DNA of 64,000 bases from Candidatus Endomicrobium labiotermitis (lineage in GTDB: Bacteria > Elusimicrobiota > Endomicrobiia > Endomicrobiales > Endomicrobiaceae), in assembly GCA_009778965.1 (NCBI GenBank), contig WRFE01000001.1:49117-113116 (forward strand). Reading direction: 5' to 3'. Below, in pieces: positions 39,329 through 48,352 of this stretch. The position numbers and the translations under genes are program-made. Every line of letters starts with the position of its first letter. Position 1 is the first letter of the stretch. Under the pieces are notes generated by a model that saw nothing but the letters and a program-made list of their open reading frames with translations, was not told where the DNA came from and ran no database searches.

Positions 39329-39672
39329 TCTTTACCCTCTGTCTTTTTGTATTCTTTATATTCATCGTATAAACCTCTTCCTATATCGGCAAAAGCATAA
39401 GCCCATACAAGCGCAAGAGGAAGATTTATCATAAGCATCAGATTGGTATTTTGAGACATAAGATTTTTCAAATATTCCCTCATGGCGGCATACTCTCTTG
39501 GAACCGAACTTAAATCTATTGTAAACGACATTACTATCGCAGCCGCAATAAGAATTAAAATAGAAGTACCGATAAGAATAAAGGCTTTTCTGTACTGTCT
39601 TAAAAAAATATGCCCAACGCCCGGTCCTAAAAACAAAGTCGCGAATAATGCTAAAAAATATTTTGCAAACAT
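39325..39672 (-). CDS. Hypothetical multi-TM membrane protein
   Basis: LGPGVGHIFLRQYRKAFILIGTSILILIAAAIV; stop overlaps the M16 gene start. Confidence 0.7.
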   Translation of the reverse strand: MFAKYFLALFATLFLGPGVGHIFLRQYRKAFILIGTSILILIAAAIVMSFTIDLSSVPREYAAMREYLKNLMSQNTNLMLMINLPLALVWAYAFADIGRGLYDEYKEYKKTEGKE

Positions 39673-39690
39673 TTATGTTTCCTTTCTGTA

Positions 39691-39720
39691 TGTCATTCCG
39701 GGCTTGACCCGGAATCCATT
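39691..39720. repeat. Family B repeat, followed by family C copies to about 39806
   Basis: tgtcattccgggcttgacccggaatccatt then gtcattgcggtctccgagccgcaat...attgcgggtcaagcccgcaatgacgac. Confidence 0.75.
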
Positions 39721-39821
39721 GTTACTATTATTGTCATTGCGGTCTCCGAGCCGCAATCTCTTTACACATAAAAACATCAGATTGCGGGTCAAGCCCGCAA
39801 TGACGACTTTATACTTTACCG

Positions 39822-40709
39822 TCACAACTCCTGCTGCCATCCGTTTTCCAAACCAAACTCTTCAAGATAATAAAGCGCCTGGTCGTATTCGTCTTGCGTT
39901 AAACTCTTTGACAACTCCGGAAAATTATCAGACTTGTATGCCGTATGATACTGAGCCATAAGGCTTATAAAAGTTTCTTTTGACAATTCTTCAGCTATAA
40001 ATTTTAAAGCGTTTTTCGTATTTTCAATACTGCCCGGCAAAACCATATGCCTTATAAGAAGACCTTTAACAGCAATTCCGTTATCATCTATTTCTAAATC
40101 GCCTGTCTGGCGTTTCATTTCTTTCAGAGCTTCCCGATTAATTTCGACATAATTGTTAATGCCTGAATACTTGAAAGCAAGATTATTATCGAAATACTTT
40201 ATATCGGGAAGATACATGTCTATCAGTCCTTCCAAAAGTTTTAGAGTTTCAACGCTTTCATAACCGCTGGTATTTGAAAGAACCGGTATTTCCAAACCTT
40301 TTTGCCTTGCCAAATAAACCGCTTTTGCAATTTGCGCGCTGTAATGAGTGGAAGTAACAAAATTAATATTATGAACGCCTTTATCCTGCAGCCTGAGCAT
40401 AATATCAACAAAACCGTCGATGCTTACTTCTTTGCCGTTTCCCAATTGGCTTATAGGGTAATTCTGACAGAAAACGCAATTTAAAGTGCAGTTTGAAAAA
40501 AATACAGTCCCCGAACCTTTCGTTCCGGTTATAGGAGGCTCTTCTCCCATATGTACATTATGGCTTGCGATAAAAATTTTATCAGCTGTTCTGCAAAGAC
40601 CTTTCTGCCCTTTAATCCGGTTTACTCCGCACTTTTTCGGACAAATATCGCATTTTTCCATCATTGTATAAAGTTTATCTATGTTTTGCTCAATGATTTT
40701 ACTGCTCAC
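39822..40709 (-). CDS. Radical SAM protein, PFL-activase/AmrS-like
   Basis: FSNCTLNCVFCQNYPIS cluster motif; N-terminal CDICPKKCGVNR. Confidence 0.85.
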   Translation of the reverse strand: MSSKIIEQNIDKLYTMMEKCDICPKKCGVNRIKGQKGLCRTADKIFIASHNVHMGEEPPITGTKGSGTVFFSNCTLNCVFCQNYPISQLGNGKEVSIDGFVDIMLRLQDKGVHNINFVTSTHYSAQIAKAVYLARQKGLEIPVLSNTSGYESVETLKLLEGLIDMYLPDIKYFDNNLAFKYSGINNYVEINREALKEMKRQTGDLEIDDNGIAVKGLLIRHMVLPGSIENTKNALKFIAEELSKETFISLMAQYHTAYKSDNFPELSKSLTQDEYDQALYYLEEFGLENGWQQEL

Positions 40710-41239
40710 TTATTGCCTCTTAATTTTTTCGCTTTCTTTAAGCCGTTAAGTAATTGATTCTTTACGCCGTTTTCTTTTTCTTTGACGCATAACTCCGTTA
40801 GAACATCAAAAAATTTACTATCGGCATATTTAGGAATCTGAATTATTCTTGCAAATGCGTATGCACAACTCCAACGAATAACTGTGCCCTCATCTTTTGT
40901 GTTTTTCATTATATCTTTTATTACAGCATCTAAATCATTTGGGAACAAGTGGGCTGTATTACCGATTATTCTTGAAGCCTCTCTTTTTATATTGTTTGAT
41001 TTTGACGCAATAAATTCTTGCGTAAATTTCAGCCAATCTTTATTTGATATCTCAGGATTTTTAGATGAGACATCTTCCATCGCCTCAAGAACCAAAGCCA
41101 TTTTTTTATCATCAAGCGCATTTTTTAATTTTTGTATTTCTTTGATTGTAATTAACTTCTTTCTTATAGATTCGGCTATTTCTTTTCTTTTTTCAACAGG
41201 TTTTATTGATTTATCATCCAGCAAACTTACAATATTCAT
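40706..41239 (-). CDS. HEAT-repeat-like helical protein
   Basis: Helical repeats (NIKREASRIIGNTAHLFPNDLDAVIKDIMKNTKDEGTVIRWSCAYAFARI). Confidence 0.6.
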   Translation of the reverse strand: MNIVSLLDDKSIKPVEKRKEIAESIRKKLITIKEIQKLKNALDDKKMALVLEAMEDVSSKNPEISNKDWLKFTQEFIASKSNNIKREASRIIGNTAHLFPNDLDAVIKDIMKNTKDEGTVIRWSCAYAFARIIQIPKYADSKFFDVLTELCVKEKENGVKNQLLNGLKKAKKLRGNK

Positions 41240-41244
41240 ATAAC

Positions 41245-41682
41245 CTATGAATCCAAAATAATCGTTACCGGACCGTCATTTTGTATATCTACAAGCATAT
41301 CAGCGCCAAACTCGCCGCTTACGACGTTTAAACCCGACTGTTTTGCGATTTCCAAAAATTCTTCATACAGATTCTTACCCTGCTCATAACCGGCTGCTTC
41401 CGTAAAATCAGGTCTTTTGCCTTTTTTACAATTTCCGTATAGCGTAAACTGCGAAATAATCAAAAGACTGCCTTTTATATCTTCAACGGATTTATCAAAC
41501 TTTCCTTCTTCGTTTGAAAAAATCCTCATATTTTTAATTTTTTCAAAGACTGTGCTGCATTTCTGCGCGGTATCATTTTTACCAAACGCAGCCAAAACAA
41601 CCAAGCCTTCGGAAATCTCCCGCTTCTCTTTGCCGTTTATAGTAACCGATGCTTTTTTAACTCTTTGTATTACTGATTTCAT
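41245..41682 (-). CDS. dtd: D-aminoacyl-tRNA deacylase
   Basis: MKSVIQRVKKASVTING, GSLLIISQFTLYGNCKKGKRPDF, DIQNDGPVTIILDS. Confidence 0.93.
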   Translation of the reverse strand: MKSVIQRVKKASVTINGKEKREISEGLVVLAAFGKNDTAQKCSTVFEKIKNMRIFSNEEGKFDKSVEDIKGSLLIISQFTLYGNCKKGKRPDFTEAAGYEQGKNLYEEFLEIAKQSGLNVVSGEFGADMLVDIQNDGPVTIILDS

Positions 41683-41698
41683 ATTATTTATCTTTAAC

Positions 41699-41770
41699 TG
41701 CGCCCGTCCGGACTTGAACCGGAAGCGCCGGCTTCGGAGGCCAGTGTTTTATCCATTAAACTACGGGCGC
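41699..41770 (-). tRNA. tRNA-Arg (anticodon CCG)
   Basis: Minus strand GCGCCCG TA GTTTAATGGATAAAAC A CTGGC CTCCGAA GCCGG CGCTTC CGG TTCAAGT CCG GACGGGCGC A; 7-bp acceptor stem, T loop TTCAAGT. Confidence 0.92.
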
Positions 41771-41779
41771 ATTGCTTTT

Positions 41780-41817
41780 CTCCTCTCCCTTGTCAGGGAG
41801 AGGGCGGGGTGAGGGCG
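41780..41817. repeat. Family F half-unit flanking the DUF559 gene (left)
   Basis: tcctctcccttgtcagggagagggcggggtgagggcg. Confidence 0.8.
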
Positions 41818-42164
41818 TTCAGTATAATGACATATACCCCATCCAAATTAGACAAAACTTCATTATTCCAAAATCTTAAAACTTTAAAACCGTTATTATT
41901 AAAGAACTTTGTTCTCTTTTCATCGTATACTTGTTTTTTTGTATCGTTGTGTTGTCCGCCATCTATTTCTATTATAAATTTTTTAGCCAAACACACAAAA
42001 TCTACAATATAACTTCCTATTTGGTGTTGTCTGCGAAAAGAATAACCGGTTTGCTTATTCCTTAATAAGTTCCATATTTCTTTTTCGGCATCAGTGCTTT
42101 GTTTTCTATTTGAGCGGGCAAGATTTGTTAATTTTAATTTTTCATTTTTGACAAATCTTCTCAC
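41793..42164 (-). CDS. DUF559 (VSR-like) endonuclease domain protein
   Basis: NLARSNRKQSTDAEKEIWNLLRNKQTGYSFRRQHQIGSYIVDFVCLAKKFIIEIDGGQHNDTKKQVYDEKRTKFFNNNGFKVLRFWNNEVL, classic DUF559 motif. Confidence 0.9.
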   Translation of the reverse strand: MRRFVKNEKLKLTNLARSNRKQSTDAEKEIWNLLRNKQTGYSFRRQHQIGSYIVDFVCLAKKFIIEIDGGQHNDTKKQVYDEKRTKFFNNNGFKVLRFWNNEVLSNLDGVYVIILNALTPPSP

Positions 42165-42168
42165 GACT

Positions 42169-42295
42169 CGCCCTCACCTTAATCCTCTCCTCCGTTTCAC
42201 TTCGGAGCCGGTGCGCTCACCACTCGCGCCCGCGGCAGACATGTGCTCCTTATTCGTCGCACTGCCGCCCTGACACGGGAGAGGAAAGTACTACA
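42169..42295. repeat. Family F half-unit flanking the DUF559 gene (right, inverted), interrupted by an H element
   Basis: cgccctcaccttaatcctctcc[insert]ctgacacgggagaggaaag; uninterrupted equivalent at 33388. Confidence 0.8.
42191..42269. repeat. H element copy 2, nested in a family F repeat
   Basis: tccgtttcacttcggagccggtgcgctcaccactcgcgcccgcggcagacatgtgctccttattcgtcgcactgccgcc. Confidence 0.8.
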
Positions 42296-42785
42296 TCCTT
42301 CTAAAAACATCGGTTTTTAAAGACGTTACTCTGTCTAAAAATACTTTGCCGTCGAGATGATCTATTTCGTGCTGAATACATATTGCTTCAAAACCATCGG
42401 TTTTTAACAATTGTTTCTTGCCGTTTAAATCTGAGTATTCTACTTCTATTTTTTTCTTTCTTGTGACATTTCCTATAAAATCAGGCACGCTTAAACAGCC
42501 TTCCCTTGAACTTGTTTTTCCCGAAGAATACGTTATAACCGGATTTATCATTGTTAATACTCCGGAACTTCTGTGAGGGTTTGCGCTAAGCGACACGTCA
42601 ACAATAATAATTCTTGCCAAAACTCCTACTTGAACCGCGGCAATACCTACGCACGATTTGCGGTCAAGCATAGTATTACGCATATTTTCAGCTAAAGCAC
42701 GGACTTCATCGTTAATATCTTTTACGTCAAAAGATACCTGCTTAAGCAGCGGGTCGGGAATAGTAATTATAGGAAGAACGCTCAT
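42291..42785 (-). CDS. def: Peptide deformylase
   Basis: GIAAVQVGV, REGCLSVP, CIQHEIDHLDGKVFLD. Confidence 0.95.
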   Translation of the reverse strand: MSVLPIITIPDPLLKQVSFDVKDINDEVRALAENMRNTMLDRKSCVGIAAVQVGVLARIIIVDVSLSANPHRSSGVLTMINPVITYSSGKTSSREGCLSVPDFIGNVTRKKKIEVEYSDLNGKKQLLKTDGFEAICIQHEIDHLDGKVFLDRVTSLKTDVFRRM

Positions 42786-43321
42786 ATTTCCGAAGACTCT
42801 GCTCTGTTGACTGAAATACTCACGCCTAAATATTTAGATATTTCCGCAAGATCTGCCGAAACATTTTGAACGGAAAGTTTTTCAGGAAACTGCGCTTCAA
42901 TAAGCATAATATAAGTTTTCCCGAGTTTTGAATCGGTAACTGTAGTTTGTACATCCATAATGTTTATTTTTTTACCGGCAAGATATTTGCTGATATTATA
43001 AACTATTCCGGTTTTGTCAGCGCCGTAAACGGAGATGACATAAGGATATATTTTTTCTTTCTTCTTTTTTGCATATTTCACGTGAGAATAAGAAACCGAA
43101 AGACTGAGCTTCTTTGCTTCTTTTGAAATATTGGAAGATAATTTTTTCAAAGTAACCGCAGACGGAAGTTTTAAAATAAGTATCATGGCAAACTGTCCGT
43201 GCAAAATTGTCATTGTGGAATCTTCAATGTTACACTTAAGTTCATACAAAACTTTTGTTATCGCGCTGACAATACCCGGTTTATCTTTGCCTATTGCCGT
43301 TAAAGAAATATAGTTTGCCAT
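42782..43321 (-). CDS. ACT-domain regulator, GcvR-like (two ACT domains)
   Basis: ISLTAIGKDKPGIVSAITKVLYELKCNIEDSTMTILHGQFAMIL and VYGADKTGIVYNISKYLAGKKINIMDVQT. Confidence 0.85.
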   Translation of the reverse strand: MANYISLTAIGKDKPGIVSAITKVLYELKCNIEDSTMTILHGQFAMILILKLPSAVTLKKLSSNISKEAKKLSLSVSYSHVKYAKKKKEKIYPYVISVYGADKTGIVYNISKYLAGKKINIMDVQTTVTDSKLGKTYIMLIEAQFPEKLSVQNVSADLAEISKYLGVSISVNRAESSEI

Positions 43322-43482
43322 TTTAACTCCTTATTTAAAAGACAAAGTGAAAAGTGCAGAGTGAAAAGTTAAGATAATGTGTTTTTGCCTTGCGAAAACG
43401 AGATTGCGGGTCAAGCCCGCAATGACGATAATAACCGAAACACAACATCTCCAATCTCTACTCTTCAATCTTCACTCTGTAG

Positions 43483-46104
43483 TTATAAGTATTTTTCCGC
43501 GCCTTTTATCGCTTCGTCAATTTTTGAAAAATCTTTAGTGCCGCCCTGCGCGAAATCCGGTTTACCGCCTCCGGAACCGTTAATATCAGCTGCAAAAGCT
43601 TTGGCAATTTTGCCAGCGCTAACGCCGTTTGCAACATAGTCCTGCGTTGCCGAAACTACAAAAGAAGCTTTATCTTCGCTCTTGGAAACTATAATAACAA
43701 CCGCGGATTTCATTTTTTCTTTCATTTTATCGGACATATCTCTTAAAAGTTTTACGTCAACATCGTCAACCGACAATGCCACAAGTTTCATTCCTTTAAC
43801 GTCTTTCGCCATTTTAACATAATTGACGATTTCTCCGGAAATTAAACGGCCTCTTAAATCAATAAGTTCTTGCCCAAGTCTTTTATGCTCGGCAATAAAT
43901 TTTTGCGCTCTTTCAAACATTTCTTCTTTTGAAACATTTAAAATTTCAGCTATTTTAAGAATAAGCGATTCTTCCTTCAGCACAACTTCTTCCGCCGCAA
44001 GCCCTGCTACCGCTTCAATTCTGCGAACTCCCGCAGCCACGGAAGATTCCGAAACTATTTTAAAAAATCCTATATCGCCGGTACGCGTTATATGCGTTCC
44101 GCCGCATAATTCCATTGAAAAAACTCCGTTTTCATTTTTAACTGACACCGCTCTTACGGTATCACCGTACTTTTCGCCGAACAACGCCATGGCGCCCGCG
44201 GCTCTTGCCTCATTTATTCCCATAATTTCCGCGCAAACCGGAATGTTTTCTCTTATAAGCGCGTTAACTTTTGTTTCAATTCTTATCAAATCTTCTTTTT
44301 TGACCGCGTTAAAGTGCGTAAAGTCAAAACGCAGATAATCGTTAGCCACCAAAGAACCAGCCTGCGTTATATGATCGCCGAAATAATCCCTTAATACTCT
44401 TTGCAGCAAATGCGTAGCGGTATGATGTCTTGCCGTTTGTTTTCTGTATTCCACGTTTATTTCGGATTTGACAACTGCATCTACTGAAACATCACCTTTA
44501 AGAACTTTAACTTTATGAACAAATAAATTTCCGACAGGCTTTATGACTTCTTCTATTTCGGCTTCAAAATGTTTTGAGATAATTTTGCCTTTATCGGAAA
44601 CCTGTCCGCCTGACTGCGCGTAAAAAACCGTTTGCGAAAGAATAATCTCGCCTATATCGCCTGCCTTAAGAGTGTCCGCTTCTTTACCGTCTTTTGCCAA
44701 AGCCAAAACTTTTCCTTCAGTCCAATAATTGTCAAATCCGGCAAACTGCGTATCGCCGGCTTTTTTATGAAGTATTGAATAAAAAGTTATATCCTGCTCA
44801 CCCGAACCGCCCCACGCGGCGCGCGATTTTTCCTGTGCGGTTTTCTGTTCAGCTTTAAAACCCGCCTCATCAACGTTCATACCGCTTTCAGCGGCAATTT
44901 CTTTAGTCAAATCGTAAGGAAATCCGTATGTATCGTAAAGTTTAAAAACAGCTTCGCCGTCTATAACGTTTAATTTTTTGGATTTATAAGAATCTATGAT
45001 TCCCGAAAGCATATTTGAACCTGCTTCCAGCGTTTCCAGGAAATGTTCTTCTTCAACTTTTATAATTGATTTAACATTGCTAAGTCTGGATGAAAGTTCA
45101 GGGTAAGCGGGTTCCATAATGTTAAAAACTGTTGAGGTCAATTCGTTTAAAAAAGGCTTATCATAACCGTAAAGTTTTCCCTGTCTTAACGCTCTTCTTA
45201 AAATTCTTCTTAAAACATATCCGCGGCCTTCATTTGACGGCAAAACTCCGTCTGAAATTAAAAATGTCACGGCTCTGGCGTGGTCGGCAATCATTCTGAG
45301 TTTAGATATATTTTTTCCTTCATTTTTTATTTTAAGAATTTCAGCGGCGTTTTCTATTATTGGCATAAATAAATCTGTATCAAAAATACTTTTTTTGCCG
45401 TTTGCCGCGGCGACTATTCTTTCAAGCCCCATTCCCGTGTCTATATTTTTCTTCGGCAAGTTTTTAAGAGATCCGTCTGCCTGCTTGTCAAACTGCGTAA
45501 AAACGAGATTCCATATTTCCAAATGTCTGTCGCAGCTGCAAGCGGGACTGCAATCAGGCTTTCCGCAGCCCATATCTTCACCCAAATCTATAAGAATTTC
45601 CGAACAAGGTCCGCACGGTCCCGTGTCGCCCATATTCCAAAAATTTGTATCTTCGCCCAGTTTGATAATTCTGTCAGCGGGAACAATTTTTTTCCAGATA
45701 TCAACAGCTTCGTCATCGTCTTTGTAAACGGTAAAATACAGTTTGTCTTTGGGCAAATCCATATTTTTCGTCAAAAATTCATAACCCCAGGCAATAGCCT
45801 CTTTTTTAAAATAATCGCCGAAGCTGAAATTTCCCAACATTTCAAAAAAAGTTAAATGTCTTGCTGTTATTCCGACATTATCTATATCTGAAGTTCTGAA
45901 ACATTTCTGACAGCTTGCCGCTCTTGTAAAAGCGTCTTTGCTTTGACCGAGAAAATGCTGCTTAAACTGCACCATTCCCGCGGAAGTAAAAAGAAGACTC
46001 TTATCGCCAGACGGAATAAGAGAATCCGACGGAACAACAGTACTGCCATTTTTTTTGAAAAAATCTAAAAATTCAGCCCTTATTTTTGCGGACATTTTTT
46101 TCAT
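43483..46104 (-). CDS. alaS: Alanine-tRNA ligase
   Basis: FTSAGMVQFKQHFLG, CQKCFRTSDIDNVG, WNLVFTQF, GMGLERI, HHTATHLLQ, CGGTH. Confidence 0.95.
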   Translation of the reverse strand: MKKMSAKIRAEFLDFFKKNGSTVVPSDSLIPSGDKSLLFTSAGMVQFKQHFLGQSKDAFTRAASCQKCFRTSDIDNVGITARHLTFFEMLGNFSFGDYFKKEAIAWGYEFLTKNMDLPKDKLYFTVYKDDDEAVDIWKKIVPADRIIKLGEDTNFWNMGDTGPCGPCSEILIDLGEDMGCGKPDCSPACSCDRHLEIWNLVFTQFDKQADGSLKNLPKKNIDTGMGLERIVAAANGKKSIFDTDLFMPIIENAAEILKIKNEGKNISKLRMIADHARAVTFLISDGVLPSNEGRGYVLRRILRRALRQGKLYGYDKPFLNELTSTVFNIMEPAYPELSSRLSNVKSIIKVEEEHFLETLEAGSNMLSGIIDSYKSKKLNVIDGEAVFKLYDTYGFPYDLTKEIAAESGMNVDEAGFKAEQKTAQEKSRAAWGGSGEQDITFYSILHKKAGDTQFAGFDNYWTEGKVLALAKDGKEADTLKAGDIGEIILSQTVFYAQSGGQVSDKGKIISKHFEAEIEEVIKPVGNLFVHKVKVLKGDVSVDAVVKSEINVEYRKQTARHHTATHLLQRVLRDYFGDHITQAGSLVANDYLRFDFTHFNAVKKEDLIRIETKVNALIRENIPVCAEIMGINEARAAGAMALFGEKYGDTVRAVSVKNENGVFSMELCGGTHITRTGDIGFFKIVSESSVAAGVRRIEAVAGLAAEEVVLKEESLILKIAEILNVSKEEMFERAQKFIAEHKRLGQELIDLRGRLISGEIVNYVKMAKDVKGMKLVALSVDDVDVKLLRDMSDKMKEKMKSAVVIIVSKSEDKASFVVSATQDYVANGVSAGKIAKAFAADINGSGGGKPDFAQGGTKDFSKIDEAIKGAEKYL

Positions 46105-46310
46105 TATTTCACCCTAAAGTTAAAAATTGTTTGATATTTCAATGATTTTACCAAAAAAAAATCATTATTGCGAACAGACAGGCTCTTTTGCAATAGATTA
46201 TTAACTCTGACAAATCTTAATATACAAAGAAGCAAAGCAACGACAGAAAAGACAATGATTATGAAATTCTCCGCATCATTGTGTTTCTGTATCGTTGTTA
46301 ATAAAATAGT

Positions 46311-48080
46311 TTAGTTCAGATATACCGGAGTTTGCGAATTATACGGCTCTGTCAGGCTGTGTTCAGGGTGATACGAGTCTAGGAACGGAGCAATATATCT
46401 TTGATAGCGTGAAGGTTTAAGTTTCGACATATCAACTACGACAAGTCCGTCAATACAATTATTGAAACCGGGATCAACGCCGAAATCCATAAACTCAACG
46501 CCGCCGGGCTCGCAAAGCTCTGAGTATTGTTTATAGAGCGTAGGGACTCCGCAGCCCATATTCGTAAGCATACTTTTAAGGTATGTAAAATCTTTTTTGT
46601 AGTCTATGCCGTCAAACTTTTTTGAAATTTCTTGAGATGATAGCATATACGGGCGTTTTGAAACAGCCATTTGTTTTTTAGATGAAAAGTGCAGTTTGTA
46701 GAATGACACCAATAATTCTTTAGCGTCAACAGGCAGCGCGCCCGAAATAGAAACCGGTCCGAAAAGATAACGATATTGCGGATATTTTGCCAGATATGAA
46801 CCTATGCCCTGCCATAAATAATCAAGACCGCGTCTTCCCCAATAATTCGGCTGAATAAAACTTCTTCCGAGTTCAATGCCCTGCTCCAAAATCGGCTTCA
46901 TCTCTTCGCTGTAATGAAACAAACTATGGCTGTATAAATTTTCCAACCGCGCTTCTTTGCTTGGGACAAAACGATACGCGCCGATTATTTCAATACGCTT
47001 CGGATCCCACAAAATTAGGTGATAGTAGTATTTATCATAAGTGTCCAAATCGAGCCGTTGTCCGCTTCCCTCTCCTACAGCGCGAAACGAAATTTCACGC
47101 AGACGACCAAGCTCATGCAGAATTGCGGAATGCCCGACGTCTTTGTATTTATATAGATATATTTCGCTGCCGTCTTGCATCGTTCCAAGCTTTTCGCATG
47201 ACTCTACTGCCGATTTAAGCACTGCCTTGCTTTGCGGCAAGGCTATCGGCGCGTCACCTTTTATACAGCCGGCTTTACCCTTGCCAAGCATATAAATATG
47301 ACGGTGAAACTGTCTGCTTAGTTCATCAGGAGATTCGTATTTATCTTTAAGGACAGAGTGGGGAATGCACTTTCCGATGCGTATTTTAAGGCTTTTACCG
47401 CGCTGCTTGAACATTTCACGCACAAGAAACAATGTAGATAAAGGCTTGCTAATCAACGAGGTTATATAAAAAAATGCCGAATTCCTGCCGTCAATGTGAA
47501 CCGGAACAATCGGCGCTTTGGCTTTATCCGCTAAACGTAAAAAACCTCTGTTCCACTTTTTATCGCGCACGCCTTTAAGTCCGAAACGAGATACTTCTCC
47601 CGAAGGAAATAAAATCAGCACGCCGCCTTGTTTCAAATGTTCCTGAATCAGTTCTATTTGCTTACGGCTTGAACCTTTGCCGCTCATATTATCTACCGCT
47701 ATAAACAGGTCTTTAAGAGGCTTTAAATACGACAATATCTGATTGGCGACAATTTTTACATCAGGTCTTATATGCGCCACGGTTTTTAAAAGAGCAAGTC
47801 CGTCAATCGAACCGATCGGGTGATTTGCCACAATTACGACCGCGCCTCTGGCGGGTATATTTTCCAGTTCTGAAATATCAGTTTCGCACTTTATTTGAAA
47901 ATACGTAAATATCTGTTCAATCATCGCAATACCGTCCAAATGCGGAAATTGCTTATCAAATTCTATAAAAGTCTTTTCATGAAGAAGGGTTTTAAGAAAC
48001 GGTTTCATTAGTGTAACTTTCCAAGGCGCCAAATTGCGCCCGGCTGTGTGATTTTGCAAGATGCTGTCAATGCTGATCAT
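46311..48080 (-). CDS. Bifunctional PlsC-like acyltransferase plus OlsB/GNAT-like acyltransferase (OlsF-like)
   Basis: N-terminal NHPIGSIDG and FPSGEVSRFG (PlsC), C-terminal ELGRSFIQPNYWGRRGLDYLWQGIGSYLAKYPQYRYLFGPVSIS (hemolysin/OlsB family). Confidence 0.8.
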   Translation of the reverse strand: MISIDSILQNHTAGRNLAPWKVTLMKPFLKTLLHEKTFIEFDKQFPHLDGIAMIEQIFTYFQIKCETDISELENIPARGAVVIVANHPIGSIDGLALLKTVAHIRPDVKIVANQILSYLKPLKDLFIAVDNMSGKGSSRKQIELIQEHLKQGGVLILFPSGEVSRFGLKGVRDKKWNRGFLRLADKAKAPIVPVHIDGRNSAFFYITSLISKPLSTLFLVREMFKQRGKSLKIRIGKCIPHSVLKDKYESPDELSRQFHRHIYMLGKGKAGCIKGDAPIALPQSKAVLKSAVESCEKLGTMQDGSEIYLYKYKDVGHSAILHELGRLREISFRAVGEGSGQRLDLDTYDKYYYHLILWDPKRIEIIGAYRFVPSKEARLENLYSHSLFHYSEEMKPILEQGIELGRSFIQPNYWGRRGLDYLWQGIGSYLAKYPQYRYLFGPVSISGALPVDAKELLVSFYKLHFSSKKQMAVSKRPYMLSSQEISKKFDGIDYKKDFTYLKSMLTNMGCGVPTLYKQYSELCEPGGVEFMDFGVDPGFNNCIDGLVVVDMSKLKPSRYQRYIAPFLDSYHPEHSLTEPYNSQTPVYLN

Positions 48081-48245
48081 GCGATCCTCCTTACATATAA
48101 ACTCAATTAAATCTATCTTTGGCTTTTATATTGTATAAATACATTATTTAGAAAATATTAAAAATTTGTTAATTTTTTATTAAGAAATCTTAAAAATTTA
48201 AAAATGATTGAGGTTTTTTAATGTTTTTATGCTGATTTACACAAT

Positions 48246-48278
48246 CTTAATCATTTCTTAACTTTTGTTTATTATAAT
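48246..48278 (+). promoter_or_regulatory. Candidate promoter with an 11-bp-spaced CTTAA direct repeat upstream of ppk1
   Basis: CTTAAtcatttCTTAActtttgtttatTATAAT; repeats at 48246 and 48257, -10-like TATAAT at 48273. Confidence 0.35.
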
Positions 48279-48352
48279 GTAAATATGGAAAAGTCTAGAA
48301 AAGTTCAAATATACAAACTTTAATGCAGAAAAAATAGCGGAGTTGATATAAT

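Noticed and set aside
43823-44338. 171-aa plus-strand ORF
   Set aside because: Antisense to alaS; no domain features.
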